Of a stretch of 64,000 nucleotides of DNA, positions 52,505 through 61,672 are shown piece after piece; position 1 is the first letter of the stretch; each line of letters starts with the position of its first letter. This stretch comes from Tahibacter aquaticus (GTDB taxonomy: Bacteria > Pseudomonadota > Gammaproteobacteria > Xanthomonadales > Rhodanobacteraceae): positions 248,750 through 312,749 of the forward strand of contig NZ_SNZH01000005.1 of the NCBI RefSeq assembly GCF_004363655.1, written 5' to 3'. A program made the translations under genes and the position numbers. Below the pieces are notes generated by a model that worked only from the letters and a program-made list of their open reading frames with translations, was not told the origin of the DNA and did no database searches.

Positions 52505-53908
52505 TCAGATCGAGGCGCGGCGGAATTTCCTGCGCAGCGCAAATAGCAGCAATGCCGCCTGCGACGAGGCCAGCAGCAACAGCAGCGAGGACAGCACGGA
52601 GCCGCCCACGCCTGCCGGGTCCATCGGCCTGTCCTTCTGCAAGGTGGCGATCGACAGCGTCATGCCGAATGCGGCGACGAAATCCTGGCCCAGTACGGTC
52701 CAGTCTTCGGCCGATGCGGGCAGGCACAGGCACGGCGTGTAGTCGATCCGTTCCTTGCCGGTGCGGTAGTGCATGCCGTTGAGCAGGAACAGGCCGGAAA
52801 ACACCAGCAGCAAGGCCGCCATGACCAGCGCGGCACGCCGGTAGCTGGTGCCGTACACGCTGACGAAACGGTACAGCCAATACGTGTTGAAGTTGCGCAG
52901 GCAACGGCGCCAGCGCGAACTGGGCAAAGGCTCGGCCTGCAGCCTGGCCATTTCCATTTCGCCCATATGGAAGGCCTCGGCCAGCTCGTAGTTGCGCTTG
53001 GCCTCGAAGTTGAGCACGAGCTGGCGATAGTTCTCCGCCAGCCGTTCGCGTGCGCTGGCCGGCTCGCGTTCACGCAAGGCGCAGGGTTCGCTGCGCAGCT
53101 TCTCGCGCAGATCGATCTCGCCGCGCAGGCAGCTGCGGCCAGCCAGCTGTGGCCAGGTAACACGAGAGAAAACAAATTTCTCCATATTGGTACCGGCCAG
53201 CTGCGCACCGCTGAAATCCACATCGTAGAAACTGATGTTGGCCTTGTCGGTCACGCGCAGGTTTTCCATCCAGATCGTCGTTGCCTCGACGTCGACAAAA
53301 TAGATCGACGCCTTGTCCTGCAGCACGATATCGCTGAGCGTCAGATCGGGCAGCTCAAGCCCCAGCAATTCGAGGCTGGCCTCCTTTTCCAGCACGGATT
53401 CATACAGTTTCAATTCGCCCATGGCGACGCGGCCCAGATAGTCGGGCTGGCGGAAGGCCGGTGCCTTGATCGTGCAATCGCCGCGGATGCGGGAAAACCG
53501 CAGATCCACGCTCATAGGCTGGTCCGGCGCGACGGCAATCTCGAAGCCCTTGGCGAATTGACCCGAACGCAGCGACAGCCGGGCAATCGCCACGGGCCGG
53601 ATGACGACATGGTCGGCAAAGATGCAGTCGGCCAGGTCTACCGGCTTGCCGTTGCAGCGGATGCCGGTGGCGCTGAGCCGGCCGTCGAACTGGCATTCGG
53701 TGATCGACAGGCCGGCTTCGAAAACGCTGTCGTCCAGCCGCAGCGTCTTGGCAAAGCGCTTGCCCCGTATCGTCACGGCTTCGCTGAAATGCCGATTGGA
53801 AAAGTCCACTTCGCTGCCAAGCGCCACGCTTTCCGGCAGATCGCCCGTGTCCAGGGCGTCGAGCAGTTCAGCGGCGCTTGCGGCCCTCAACGCGATCGGC
53901 GCGGCCAT
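52505..53908 (-). CDS. Membrane-anchored protein with pentapeptide-like beta-helix domain
   Basis: 467 residues from ATG 53908 (GGAGG 7 bases upstream). Residues about 30-270 repeat short beta-strand units in the manner of a right-handed beta-helix (DLADCIFADHVVIRP; VDFSGAQLAGTNMEKFVF), weakly pentapeptide-like. Next is a helical segment (ENYRQLVLNFEAKRNYELAE) and three hydrophobic segments (RAALVMAALLLVFSGLFLLNG; QDFVAAFGMTLSIATL; GGSVLSSLLLLLASSQAALLLFAL) arranged like a two-helix ion channel with a re-entrant loop. I do not recognise a named family. A gated channel is a guess from the topology. Confidence 0.7.
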   Translation of the reverse strand: MAAPIALRAASAAELLDALDTGDLPESVALGSEVDFSNRHFSEAVTIRGKRFAKTLRLDDSVFEAGLSITECQFDGRLSATGIRCNGKPVDLADCIFADHVVIRPVAIARLSLRSGQFAKGFEIAVAPDQPMSVDLRFSRIRGDCTIKAPAFRQPDYLGRVAMGELKLYESVLEKEASLELLGLELPDLTLSDIVLQDKASIYFVDVEATTIWMENLRVTDKANISFYDVDFSGAQLAGTNMEKFVFSRVTWPQLAGRSCLRGEIDLREKLRSEPCALREREPASARERLAENYRQLVLNFEAKRNYELAEAFHMGEMEMARLQAEPLPSSRWRRCLRNFNTYWLYRFVSVYGTSYRRAALVMAALLLVFSGLFLLNGMHYRTGKERIDYTPCLCLPASAEDWTVLGQDFVAAFGMTLSIATLQKDRPMDPAGVGGSVLSSLLLLLASSQAALLLFALRRKFRRASI

Positions 53909-54150
53909 GAAAACCTCCCCTGCGACAGGCATTGCCGCGTACGGCATCGGTGCCGTCAGCGAACAGAACCTCTCACTGGCGTGGTAACACGCGACTGACC
54001 TGCAACGGCCGCGCGCTTCGCACGGCGGCTTCGCGTGCCGGCATGACAGCTTGGCCACGGACGGATCGCGCTGCGGTGTTGCGCAGGCGTCGGTGTCTTG
54101 CCCTTTGCGGGCACGGCCTGTCGCCAGACGCCGTACAGGACGCGCACCGC

Positions 54151-54450
54151 TCAGGCGCTGTCGATCTTCCTGAGCCGCATCGCCCCCAGCGGCACCAGCT
54201 GGCAGGCCAGTCGTGCCTTGGCATTGCCCGGCGCATAGATGTCCAGCGCTTCGATCTCCTCGGCCGACGGTGGCTCGGCCACGTCCCCCTCGCCTTCCAC
54301 TTCGATCAGGCACGTGCCGCACAAGCCGCTGCGGCAGCCGAACAGCAACGGCGAATTCTGCACTGTGAGGTGCAGCGGCAGGCAAGCGCGCGCCGGCAGT
54401 TCCTGCGCCGCGAAGCGCGTGCCGGGAAACTCGATGCGGACCGTGCTCAT
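54151..54450 (-). CDS. Plant-type 2Fe-2S ferredoxin
   Basis: 99 residues. Cluster ligands are CRSGLCGTC (C-x4-C-x2-C) and a fourth Cys in RLACQL. It would pass single electrons to an oxygenase. Its ATG at 54450 overlaps the stop of the AurF-like gene in ATGA, so it is the likely electron donor of that enzyme or of the membrane hydroxylase further upstream. Confidence 0.9.
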   Translation of the reverse strand: MSTVRIEFPGTRFAAQELPARACLPLHLTVQNSPLLFGCRSGLCGTCLIEVEGEGDVAEPPSAEEIEALDIYAPGNAKARLACQLVPLGAMRLRKIDSA

Positions 54451-55631
54451 GCCGGCTGGAAGCGTTTCAGCGCGGCGCGATTGCGCTGCAGATAGCGTTC
54501 GGCGCCATGCCGGCGCATATGCCGCATATCGCGGTTGGCCGCGTCCAGCCAGGCTACCGGCTCGACGAAGGCAGCATACGAATCGGCGGCTGTGCCGTGC
54601 GTCTGCAAGGCCGCATGCAGGCCAGCGGATTCCTGGCCGAAGCAGGCATGCAGCATGGCCACGGCTTCGCCCTGCTGCATGCCGAACACCTTGGACCTGA
54701 ACAATTTGTACAAGGTTGCATAGGTCGACGGGTCGTACCAGAAAATGCCGTTGACCACGACCGAGGCGTTGGCATGGTCGTCCTGGCAACCGGTCACGGC
54801 ACGGTTGACCACCCAGCGTTCGAACGCGCCGGGCGCGGCGATGGAGCGCGGCACTTCCAGGCCGACCACGCGCGAGGTATTGAAATGGAAGGATTCGTCC
54901 ATGAAATGGTAATAGCTGATGCGCGAGGGGATCGGCGCATTGTCCTTGTCCGCATGATCGAGGTAGTGACGCGACAGCTGGTGCTGGATCAGCTTGCCGT
55001 TGAGCGTGCGCAGGCCACGGATCAGCAGGTACTGGCTGGCCAGGAAGGCGTTGCTGGACGACATCAGCATGAATCCGCGTATCTGCAGCCGGCGCCAGAA
55101 ATTGCGCGCTGCCGTGGTATCGGCGTAGATCATGGTGTGGTCGAACAGGCTGCGCATGGGATAGGTGAACAGGCGCTCGCCGAACAGCTCGAACTCGACC
55201 GTTTCGCTGATTTTCTTGAATGCGTGGATATGCGCGCGCTCCTGGCGCGATTCCAGGTCGAGGTTGTCGCAGACCAGGCGGAAATCCTCCAGCGCGTAGA
55301 GGCCGGCGGCGGAAACCTGGTTGAGGAAAATCGTTGCGATCTCGGCCGAAACGATCTGCGCGTAGTAGGCCACCCAGTACAGCTGGTTCAGCACGACGCG
55401 CTGGGCCGCGCTGGCCTGGTCCCATAGCGGCGTGCCCCAGAGCAGGGAATGATTTTCCGGATTCCAGTACTCGTTGCGGCAGTCCGCGTAGACGAACTGC
55501 GCGGCCGCAGAATCGATCGCGTCGGTGTGGTCCTGCTCGCTGTTGCGCTTGAGGTTGAACTCCAGCTTGCGCACGGTGGACGCATCGTCGAGCAGGGACA
55601 GGGTTTGGTGCTGGGCTAGGCCGCTATGCAT
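54447..55631 (-). CDS. AurF-like diiron oxygenase
   Basis: 394 residues, mostly helical. The carboxylate/His pattern of the p-aminobenzoate N-oxygenase (AurF) family is largely present: E97 (SAEIATIF), E131-x2-H134 (QERAHIHAF) and H242-x3-E246-x2-H249 (YHFMDESFHF), with spacing close to AurF. The Glu expected about 27 residues before H242 is not apparent. AurF-type enzymes oxidise amines or hydroxylate beta-carbons. It is followed by its ferredoxin and preceded 3 bases away by a fatty-acid hydroxylase. Confidence 0.8.
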   Translation of the reverse strand: MHSGLAQHQTLSLLDDASTVRKLEFNLKRNSEQDHTDAIDSAAAQFVYADCRNEYWNPENHSLLWGTPLWDQASAAQRVVLNQLYWVAYYAQIVSAEIATIFLNQVSAAGLYALEDFRLVCDNLDLESRQERAHIHAFKKISETVEFELFGERLFTYPMRSLFDHTMIYADTTAARNFWRRLQIRGFMLMSSSNAFLASQYLLIRGLRTLNGKLIQHQLSRHYLDHADKDNAPIPSRISYYHFMDESFHFNTSRVVGLEVPRSIAAPGAFERWVVNRAVTGCQDDHANASVVVNGIFWYDPSTYATLYKLFRSKVFGMQQGEAVAMLHACFGQESAGLHAALQTHGTAADSYAAFVEPVAWLDAANRDMRHMRRHGAERYLQRNRAALKRFQPA

Positions 55632-55634
55632 GGT

Positions 55635-56354
55635 TCACCAGGGAAACAGGAATTGGCGCCAGGCGCCGGGCGCCGCGTTCAGGCCGTAGCGGCGCGGATA
55701 GGCACTCGCCTCGCGCGCGGTACCGAAACAGCGGTCCCACAGCATAAGGTTGGCGCCGTAGTTGCTGCCTGCGCCTTCCGGGCTGTGATGCAGATGATGG
55801 TGCCAGGGCGTGACCAGCAGCCGGCCCAGGCCGGCAGACACCGGCAGGCGCGAATGCCGCCACAGGTCGAGCGCGGCGGTCAGCCCGGCAGCGACGAAGA
55901 AACCATCGGGCGCATCGCAGAGAAAGCCGAGCAGTGGATTGAGCAACAGGTAGACAAACAGGAAATTGATCGCCAGCGCATTGCGCGAGGTGGCCCAGAC
56001 ATCGACCGTCGGCGAGGCATGATGGCAGCGGTGCATGGCCCAGAGAAACGGCACGCGATGGAACAGGCGGTGCTGCCAGTAGTAGAGAAAATCCACCACC
56101 ACGAAATTCAGCAGGAAGGCGCCGAACCAGCCCAGCGGCAGCACGCCCGCCAGGCCGGGCAGATGCTCGGCGAGCACGCGCGTGGCGATGAAGAAACCGG
56201 CCAGCGGCACCAGCACGCCCTGCACGGCCAGGCCAGCCAGGTTGAGCAGCCAGTCGGACCGTGCGTAGCGCAGTGCCGCCGGATCGCGCCGCCGCCGTTC
56301 CAGCCACGCCAGCAGCACGAAGGCGATCAGCGGCAGATACCAGCCCTGGTGCAT
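55635..56354 (-). CDS. Sterol desaturase/fatty acid hydroxylase-family membrane protein
   Basis: 239 residues with four to five membrane segments and the His clusters that bind the diiron centre: HRLFH, HRCHH and HHHLHH. The family hydroxylates or desaturates lipid chains. It starts 154 bases from the divergent DUF4440 gene and heads the minus-strand operon with the AurF-like oxygenase and ferredoxin. Confidence 0.9.
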   Translation of the reverse strand: MHQGWYLPLIAFVLLAWLERRRRDPAALRYARSDWLLNLAGLAVQGVLVPLAGFFIATRVLAEHLPGLAGVLPLGWFGAFLLNFVVVDFLYYWQHRLFHRVPFLWAMHRCHHASPTVDVWATSRNALAINFLFVYLLLNPLLGFLCDAPDGFFVAAGLTAALDLWRHSRLPVSAGLGRLLVTPWHHHLHHSPEGAGSNYGANLMLWDRCFGTAREASAYPRRYGLNAAPGAWRQFLFPW

Positions 56355-56508
56355 GCAATTAACGCCTCGATAACGTACGGCTGACGGCAATTGCCCGTAG
56401 TCGCCGCAGCATAGCGGCGCCGCGCGCGCCGGTGCAATCGGCGCCGATTGGGCAAGGCTGGAGCGAACAGGTATCCTCGCGCCATCTGGGACTGGGGAAT
56501 CGGCACGC

Positions 56509-57129
56509 ATGAAACGGATCGCGGCAACGGTGTGGACAGTAGTGCTGCTGGTGTGCAGCGGCGTGGCTTTTGCGCAGACCGCGCCAGCGGCGCGCGAAGC
56601 CGATCACGAGGCCTTGCGCGGCCTGATGCGCACGGCCAGCGAAGCGGTGAATACGCGCAAGTTCGACCTGCTGACGCCGCAACTGCACGCGGGCTTTACC
56701 GTGATTGCGGTGGACAATACCAAGCTGGTCGGCATCGAAGCGTTCCGCAGCTATTGGAACAAACTGTTCGACGGTGCCGATGCACCGCTGCTGTCGGTGG
56801 AAACCAAGCCGGCGGCGGACGAACTGACATTCTTCCTCGACGACAATGTCGGCGTGGTCTACGGCACCTCGCAGGACACCTACACCTTCCGCAAGAACGC
56901 CGTCTTCAAGCAGGGCGAGCAGCGCAGCATGACGACGCGCTGGAGCGCGGCCGTCGTCAAGGAAGGCGACAGCTGGAAACTGGTGAATGTGCATTTTTCC
57001 GCCAATCCCTTCGACAATCCGATGCTGCAGGCCGCCGCCGACACGGGCAAGCGCATGGCCGTACTGGCCGGCGTAGGCGGACTGCTGCTCGGTCTGCTGC
57101 TGATGGCCCTGCTGCGCCGGCGCCGCTGA
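56509..57129 (+). CDS. DUF4440/SnoaL-like protein with signal and C-terminal anchor
   Basis: 206 residues. Signal peptide (IAATVWTVVLLVCSGVAFAQ), an NTF2-like fold (EALRGLMRTASEAVNTRKFD; AAVVKEGDSWKLVNVHFS), then a C-terminal membrane helix (MAVLAGVGGLLLGLLLMALL) ended by Arg-rich residues. It should be held in the inner membrane with the domain in the periplasm. The NTF2-like family includes binding and isomerase proteins; no reaction can be assigned. First gene of the plus-strand operon. Confidence 0.8.
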   Translation: MKRIAATVWTVVLLVCSGVAFAQTAPAAREADHEALRGLMRTASEAVNTRKFDLLTPQLHAGFTVIAVDNTKLVGIEAFRSYWNKLFDGADAPLLSVETKPAADELTFFLDDNVGVVYGTSQDTYTFRKNAVFKQGEQRSMTTRWSAAVVKEGDSWKLVNVHFSANPFDNPMLQAAADTGKRMAVLAGVGGLLLGLLLMALLRRRR

Positions 57130-57152
57130 AACCCGGCGAACCTGGCTAGCTT

Positions 57153-59267
57153 ATGTACGATCTGCTGCTGCAAGGCGGCACGGTGTTCGATGGCAGCGGC
57201 GCTCCCGGGCGCCGCTGCGACATCGCCATTGCCGGCGGCCGCATTGCGGCGATGGCCGGGCAACTGGACGGACCCGCGCGGGAATGCCGCGACGTCTCCG
57301 GCCTGTGGCTGCTGCCGGGCCTGGTCGATATCCACACCCACTACGATGTAGAAGTGGAAATTGCGCCTGGCCTGGCCGAATCGGTGCGCCACGGCGTGAC
57401 CACGGTGGTCATGGGCAATTGCAGTCTTTCGCTGACTGCAGGCCGCGCCGAGGATCTGGCCGATATCTTCCTGCGCGTGGAAAGCCTGCCCGCCGAACTG
57501 GTGCGGCGCTGGCTGAGCCAGGCCGTTTCGTGGACAACGCCGGCCGATTACCTCGCCCATCTGGGCCAGCTCAAGCTTGGTCCCAACGTAGCGCCGCTGC
57601 TTGGCCACAGCGCCGTGCGGGTCGCCGTGATGGGGCTGGAGCGCGCACTGCGCGATACCGCCAGCGACAGCGAACTGCAGCAGATGCGCACGCTCGCACT
57701 GAGCGCGCTGCAAGCCGGCTGCTGCGGCATTTCCATCGACATGGTGCATTGGCACAAGGTCAGCGGTATCTACGCCGGCCGCTCGGTGCCTTCGCACTAC
57801 GCCGACCTGCGCGAATACCGCATGCTGGCCGCGCTCTGCCGCGAACGCGATGCGGTATTCCAGGTCACGCCCAACCCGCAGAAGCCGAGTTCCTTCCTGC
57901 GCATTCTCGCCATGGGCATGGGCCTGTTCCGCCCGCCGCTGCGCCTGACCGTGCTGTCGGCCATGGACATGAGCGACCACCCGGGCCTGTGGCGCGCGTT
58001 TCCGCTGGCGGCCTGGCTGGTCAATCGCGTGTTCGGCGGCAATCTGCGTTTCCAGGCACTGGGCGAGGCTTTCGTCATTCGCGGCGACGGTCCGCTGACG
58101 CCGTTCTTCGAGGAATTCCCCAGCGGCGTTGAACTCAACAGCGCCGCCGATGCAGCGGCGCGGCGTGCGCTCTGGGCCGATACGGCATTCCGCACGCGCT
58201 TCCGCCGCGACTGGCAGCGCCGCGGCCTGCGCACCTTCCATCGCGATCCGGCACGCATGCAGGTGCTGGCCTCGCCCGACCCGGCCCATGTCGGCCTGAG
58301 CATCGGCGAGATCGCGCGCCGGCGCGGCCACGATGCCACCGCCACGCTGATGGATCTGCTGGCCGAATACGATACCGCGCTGTGCTGGCAGGCCTGCAGC
58401 GCGAACGAGCGGCCCGGCGTGCTGCGCAAGCTGCTGGCACATGCGCATATCCTGCCGGGTTTTTCCGATGCCGGTGCACATTCGCGCAATATCGCTTTTT
58501 TCGACAGTGCGCTGAACCTGCTGCGCGAGGCCGCCATCAGCGGCTTCATGCCAATGGAAAAAGCCGTTGCCCGGGTCAGCGGCGAGGCAGCGCAGTGGTT
58601 CAATATCGACGCGGGCCGCCTGCGCGCCGGCGCACGGGCCGACCTGCTGCTGTTGCGGCCGCAGGCCCTGGCACAGCCCAGCCGCGTGACGGAAGTGGCC
58701 GACGCCTTGCTGCAGGGGGCGCCACGCCTGGTGCGCCGCGACGATGCCGCCGCGGTCGCCGCCGTGTTTATCGGCGGCGAGCAGGTAGTACGCGACGGCG
58801 AACCGCTGCCCCTGCTGGCAAGCCGCACGCTCGGCCAGGTGCTGTCGCCGCAACGCGTGCCGGCCGATGCCGCCGCCGCATTGGCACGCCATCGCAATCG
58901 CCTGGACGACGCCACGCTGGATCATCCGTTCCGCGACTACTGGGATATCTTCGTCTACAAGCACCAGGCGCGCGGCAATATCGCCCTGCACTGCCTCGGC
59001 GTGCTGCTGATGCACGGCAGCGTGGTGGCTGCCCTGCTCAGCGGGAATGCCTGGTGGCTGCTTGGCATCCCGCTGTCGCAAGCCAGCGGCCTGCTCGGCC
59101 ATCTGCTGTACGAACGCTCGCACGTGGACATGCGCGACCTGGTCTTTTCCTGGCGCGCGTCGCGTTGCCTCAATCGCCTGTTCGTGACGGTACTGCGCGG
59201 CCGCTATGCGCTCGAAGTACGCCGCGTGCGCGCGCTGTATGCGCAATTCCTGGCGGCGCAGTCCTGA
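57153..59267 (+). CDS. N-acyl-amino-acid deacylase fused to an Mpo1/DUF962-like domain
   Basis: 704 residues. The first about 550 are a D-aminoacylase-type amidohydrolase: DIHTHYD (H61, H63), metal Cys in VVMGNCSLS, and the catalytic Asp in GFSDAGAHS (near 439). Residues about 592-690 match DUF962/Mpo1: FRDYWDIFVYKHQARGNI, LHCLG, SGNAWWLLGIPL and GHLLYERSH, keeping the conserved His residues. Mpo1 is a Fe(II) dioxygenase of 2-hydroxy fatty acids in yeast. The fusion suggests release of an acyl chain and its alpha-oxidation, or coupling of the two. It shares a base with the next gene. Confidence 0.88.
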   Translation: MYDLLLQGGTVFDGSGAPGRRCDIAIAGGRIAAMAGQLDGPARECRDVSGLWLLPGLVDIHTHYDVEVEIAPGLAESVRHGVTTVVMGNCSLSLTAGRAEDLADIFLRVESLPAELVRRWLSQAVSWTTPADYLAHLGQLKLGPNVAPLLGHSAVRVAVMGLERALRDTASDSELQQMRTLALSALQAGCCGISIDMVHWHKVSGIYAGRSVPSHYADLREYRMLAALCRERDAVFQVTPNPQKPSSFLRILAMGMGLFRPPLRLTVLSAMDMSDHPGLWRAFPLAAWLVNRVFGGNLRFQALGEAFVIRGDGPLTPFFEEFPSGVELNSAADAAARRALWADTAFRTRFRRDWQRRGLRTFHRDPARMQVLASPDPAHVGLSIGEIARRRGHDATATLMDLLAEYDTALCWQACSANERPGVLRKLLAHAHILPGFSDAGAHSRNIAFFDSALNLLREAAISGFMPMEKAVARVSGEAAQWFNIDAGRLRAGARADLLLLRPQALAQPSRVTEVADALLQGAPRLVRRDDAAAVAAVFIGGEQVVRDGEPLPLLASRTLGQVLSPQRVPADAAAALARHRNRLDDATLDHPFRDYWDIFVYKHQARGNIALHCLGVLLMHGSVVAALLSGNAWWLLGIPLSQASGLLGHLLYERSHVDMRDLVFSWRASRCLNRLFVTVLRGRYALEVRRVRALYAQFLAAQS

Positions 59268-59866
59268 TGCAGCTGCCGGCGATCCGCGCAGGCCGCATCG
59301 GCCTGGCCCTGCTGCTCGGCTATCTGCTGTTCTGCCTGCTCTATCTGGGCAGCCACGCCTTGCGGCTGCAGCCGCCGGTAGCCTTGCAGCGCGGCAGCAT
59401 CGATGCGGCGATTCCCTTGCTGGACTGGTCGATCTGGATCTACCTGTCGCAGTTCCTGCTGCTGCCGCTGGCCATCGTCAAGGCGCGCGACGATGCCGAC
59501 CGTAGCCGCGTGTTCTACGCCTGCCTGCTCGCCACGCTGATCGCGGCCAGCGTATTCCTGATATGGCCTACCCAGCTGCAGCGCCCGGCTCAGCCGACAA
59601 CCGGGCTTACCGGCCTGGCCTGGGCACTGCTGTTCGCCCGCGACGTGGACGGCAACTGCTTTCCTTCGCTGCACGTGGCGCTGGCCACGCTATCGGGCCT
59701 GGCCCTGTGGCGGCGCGGCTGGCGCCTGCTGGCCTGCAGCTGGCCGGCGCTGATCGCCGTGGCCACGCTGACGACCAAACAACACGTGGTATGGGATACG
59801 CTAGCCGGCACGGCACTGGCTGTCCTCGCCTGGATCCTGACTCCCCGGCTTTTCCGCTATGACTGA
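59267..59866 (+). CDS. PAP2/inositolphosphoceramide synthase-like membrane protein
   Basis: 199 residues with about six membrane helices. PAP2 catalytic motifs: CFPSLHVALAT (C2) and TLTTKQHVVWDTLAG (C3), in the form found in AUR1/Ipt1-like PAP2_3 proteins. IPLLDWSIWIYLSQFLLLPL matches the family N-terminal part. Such enzymes move a phospho-head group onto or off a lipid. Start ATG 59267 overlaps the preceding stop (TGATG). Confidence 0.85.
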   Translation: MQLPAIRAGRIGLALLLGYLLFCLLYLGSHALRLQPPVALQRGSIDAAIPLLDWSIWIYLSQFLLLPLAIVKARDDADRSRVFYACLLATLIAASVFLIWPTQLQRPAQPTTGLTGLAWALLFARDVDGNCFPSLHVALATLSGLALWRRGWRLLACSWPALIAVATLTTKQHVVWDTLAGTALAVLAWILTPRLFRYD

Positions 59867-60629
59867 TGCCGCCGCGCCGATCCGCGCCCGCCTGATCGAA
59901 CATGCCGACATCACCGCGCTGCAGCGCGCAGAAATGTTCGCGCTGTACCGGCGCCATTTCGACGCCACCGATCGGGCACGCTTCAACGCCGACCTGGACG
60001 ACAAGCAGCTGGTGCTGGAAGTGCGCGACGACAGTGGCACGCTGCGCGGTTTTTCCACCGTTGCCTGCTACCGGCGCGAATTCGACGGTGTGCCGCTGCG
60101 CGTGCTGTTCTCCGGCGATACCGTAGTCGACGAAGGCAGCTGGGGCCAGCAGGCACTGGCCTTCGGCTTTATCCGCCTGGCTGCGCAGGTGCGGCAGGAA
60201 TCGGCCGAACCGCTGTACTGGCTGCTGATTTCCAAGGGCCACCGCACCTTCCGTTATCTGCCCACCTTCAGCCTCGACTACGATCCGTCGCCGCAACATG
60301 CGACACCGCCAGGCCGCCAGCGGCTGATGGATTTTCTCGCCCGCGACCGTTTTGGCGACGCCTACGATGCGCAGCGCGGTGTGATCCGTCATGCGGATTC
60401 GCACGGCCACCTGCGCGCCGACCTGGCCAGCGTGCCGCCTATCCACGCGCATCTGGCGGAAGTCACGTTCTTCCTCGAACGCAACCCGGGCTATGCCCGT
60501 GGCGAGGAACTGGTGTGCCTGTGCCGCATCGAGGCAGACAACCTGCGCCCGCTGGCGAGGCGCCTGTTCCTGTCCGCCCAGCGCGAAGCGCGGGATAGCG
60601 AATCGCCGCAACGGGCAGCGCAGGCATGA
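59859..60629 (+). CDS. GNAT-fold acyltransferase-like protein
   Basis: 256 residues, starting 8 bases before the end of the PAP2 gene. The N-terminal half (MFALYRRHFD; KQLVLEVRDDSGTLRGFST; VLFSGDTVVDEGSWGQQ) looks like a GNAT fold with an altered acetyl-CoA loop. The second half is less clear. No pathway-specific assignment can be made; in context an acyltransferase step on a lipid or amine is likely. Confidence 0.6.
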   Translation: MTDAAAPIRARLIEHADITALQRAEMFALYRRHFDATDRARFNADLDDKQLVLEVRDDSGTLRGFSTVACYRREFDGVPLRVLFSGDTVVDEGSWGQQALAFGFIRLAAQVRQESAEPLYWLLISKGHRTFRYLPTFSLDYDPSPQHATPPGRQRLMDFLARDRFGDAYDAQRGVIRHADSHGHLRADLASVPPIHAHLAEVTFFLERNPGYARGEELVCLCRIEADNLRPLARRLFLSAQREARDSESPQRAAQA

Positions 60630-61672
60630 GCGAGGCGCTGTTCAATCATCGCGAAGCCATAGCCGAAGGCTGGTACTGGCTGTGCGCCTCGCGGCAGATC
60701 CGCCGCGGCCAGGTGAAGGCGCTGCGCCTGCTCGGCCGCGACCTGGCCGTCTACCGCGGCGACGATGGCGAGCTGGTTGCGCTGGACGCGTATTGCGCGC
60801 ATATGGGCGCGCACCTGGCCGAAGGCCGCGTCGAGGGAAATAAACTCCGCTGCTTTTTCCACCATTGGCGCTATACCGCCGATGGCCGCTGCGACGATAT
60901 TCCCTGCCAGCCTGGCACGCCACCCGCCCGTGCCCAGGTGAAACGCTGGCCGGCCGCCGAGCGCTACGGCCTGGTCTGGATCTGGACCGGCACACATGCC
61001 GCCCACGCCGTACCCGAAGTACCCGAGCTGGCCGGCCTGCGCTGCCGCACGCTGCAGGTCAACCGCTTCCGCAAGAACTGCCATCCCAACGTGATGCTGA
61101 TCAACGCCATCGACGAGCAGCACTTCCGCAGCGTACACGGCCTGCCCGGCTCCATCCTGAGCATGCAGGCGCTGCCGCGCGACCGCGCGCATATCGAATT
61201 CCACAACAGCGGGCGCGTGCCGGCGACGCACTGGCTGGGACGCCTGCTCGGCCGCTGCTACCGCGATGCGCTGACCTACAAGCTCAGCTACTGGCACGGC
61301 AGCACCGGCTTCGTCACGCTGGGACCGGATTTCCTGCATTTCCACCTGATGTTCGCCCTGCACCGCGGCGACGACGGCGAAACCCAGGGCCAGGCCGTGG
61401 CAATCACACGCCGGCGCAGCGGCATCGCCGGCTGGCTGTTCGACCACGCCGTGCTGGCGCTGACGGCAGCCGTCGGCTGGTATTTCGCCCGCGGCGATAC
61501 GCGCGTATTCCAGAGCATTCGCTTCGACCTGCGCACGCCGATTGCCGCAGACAAGGCGGTACTCGCCTTCATGCGCCATCTCGACCAGCAGCCACGCGCC
61601 GACTGGGCCGAGCCGGCAGCGCATTCCACCCACCGGCGGCATCTGCATCGCGTAGGCGGCAAGCACGCATGA
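60626..61672 (+). CDS. Rieske non-heme iron oxygenase
   Basis: 348 residues. Rieske cluster: C57-A-H59 and C76-F-F-H79. The mononuclear iron site is in INAIDEQHFRSVHG (D163, H166, H171). The C-terminal part differs from aromatic-ring dioxygenases and has a hydrophobic helix (VLALTAAVGWYFA). These enzymes hydroxylate, demethylate, desaturate or N-oxidise substrates using a ferredoxin. ATGA overlaps join it to both neighbours. Confidence 0.9.
   Translation: MSEALFNHREAIAEGWYWLCASRQIRRGQVKALRLLGRDLAVYRGDDGELVALDAYCAHMGAHLAEGRVEGNKLRCFFHHWRYTADGRCDDIPCQPGTPPARAQVKRWPAAERYGLVWIWTGTHAAHAVPEVPELAGLRCRTLQVNRFRKNCHPNVMLINAIDEQHFRSVHGLPGSILSMQALPRDRAHIEFHNSGRVPATHWLGRLLGRCYRDALTYKLSYWHGSTGFVTLGPDFLHFHLMFALHRGDDGETQGQAVAITRRRSGIAGWLFDHAVLALTAAVGWYFARGDTRVFQSIRFDLRTPIAADKAVLAFMRHLDQQPRADWAEPAAHSTHRRHLHRVGGKHA

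Noticed and set aside
56880-59246. 788-codon minus-strand open frame opposite the deacylase gene
   Set aside because: Same shadow character; the plus-strand gene has intact catalytic motifs.
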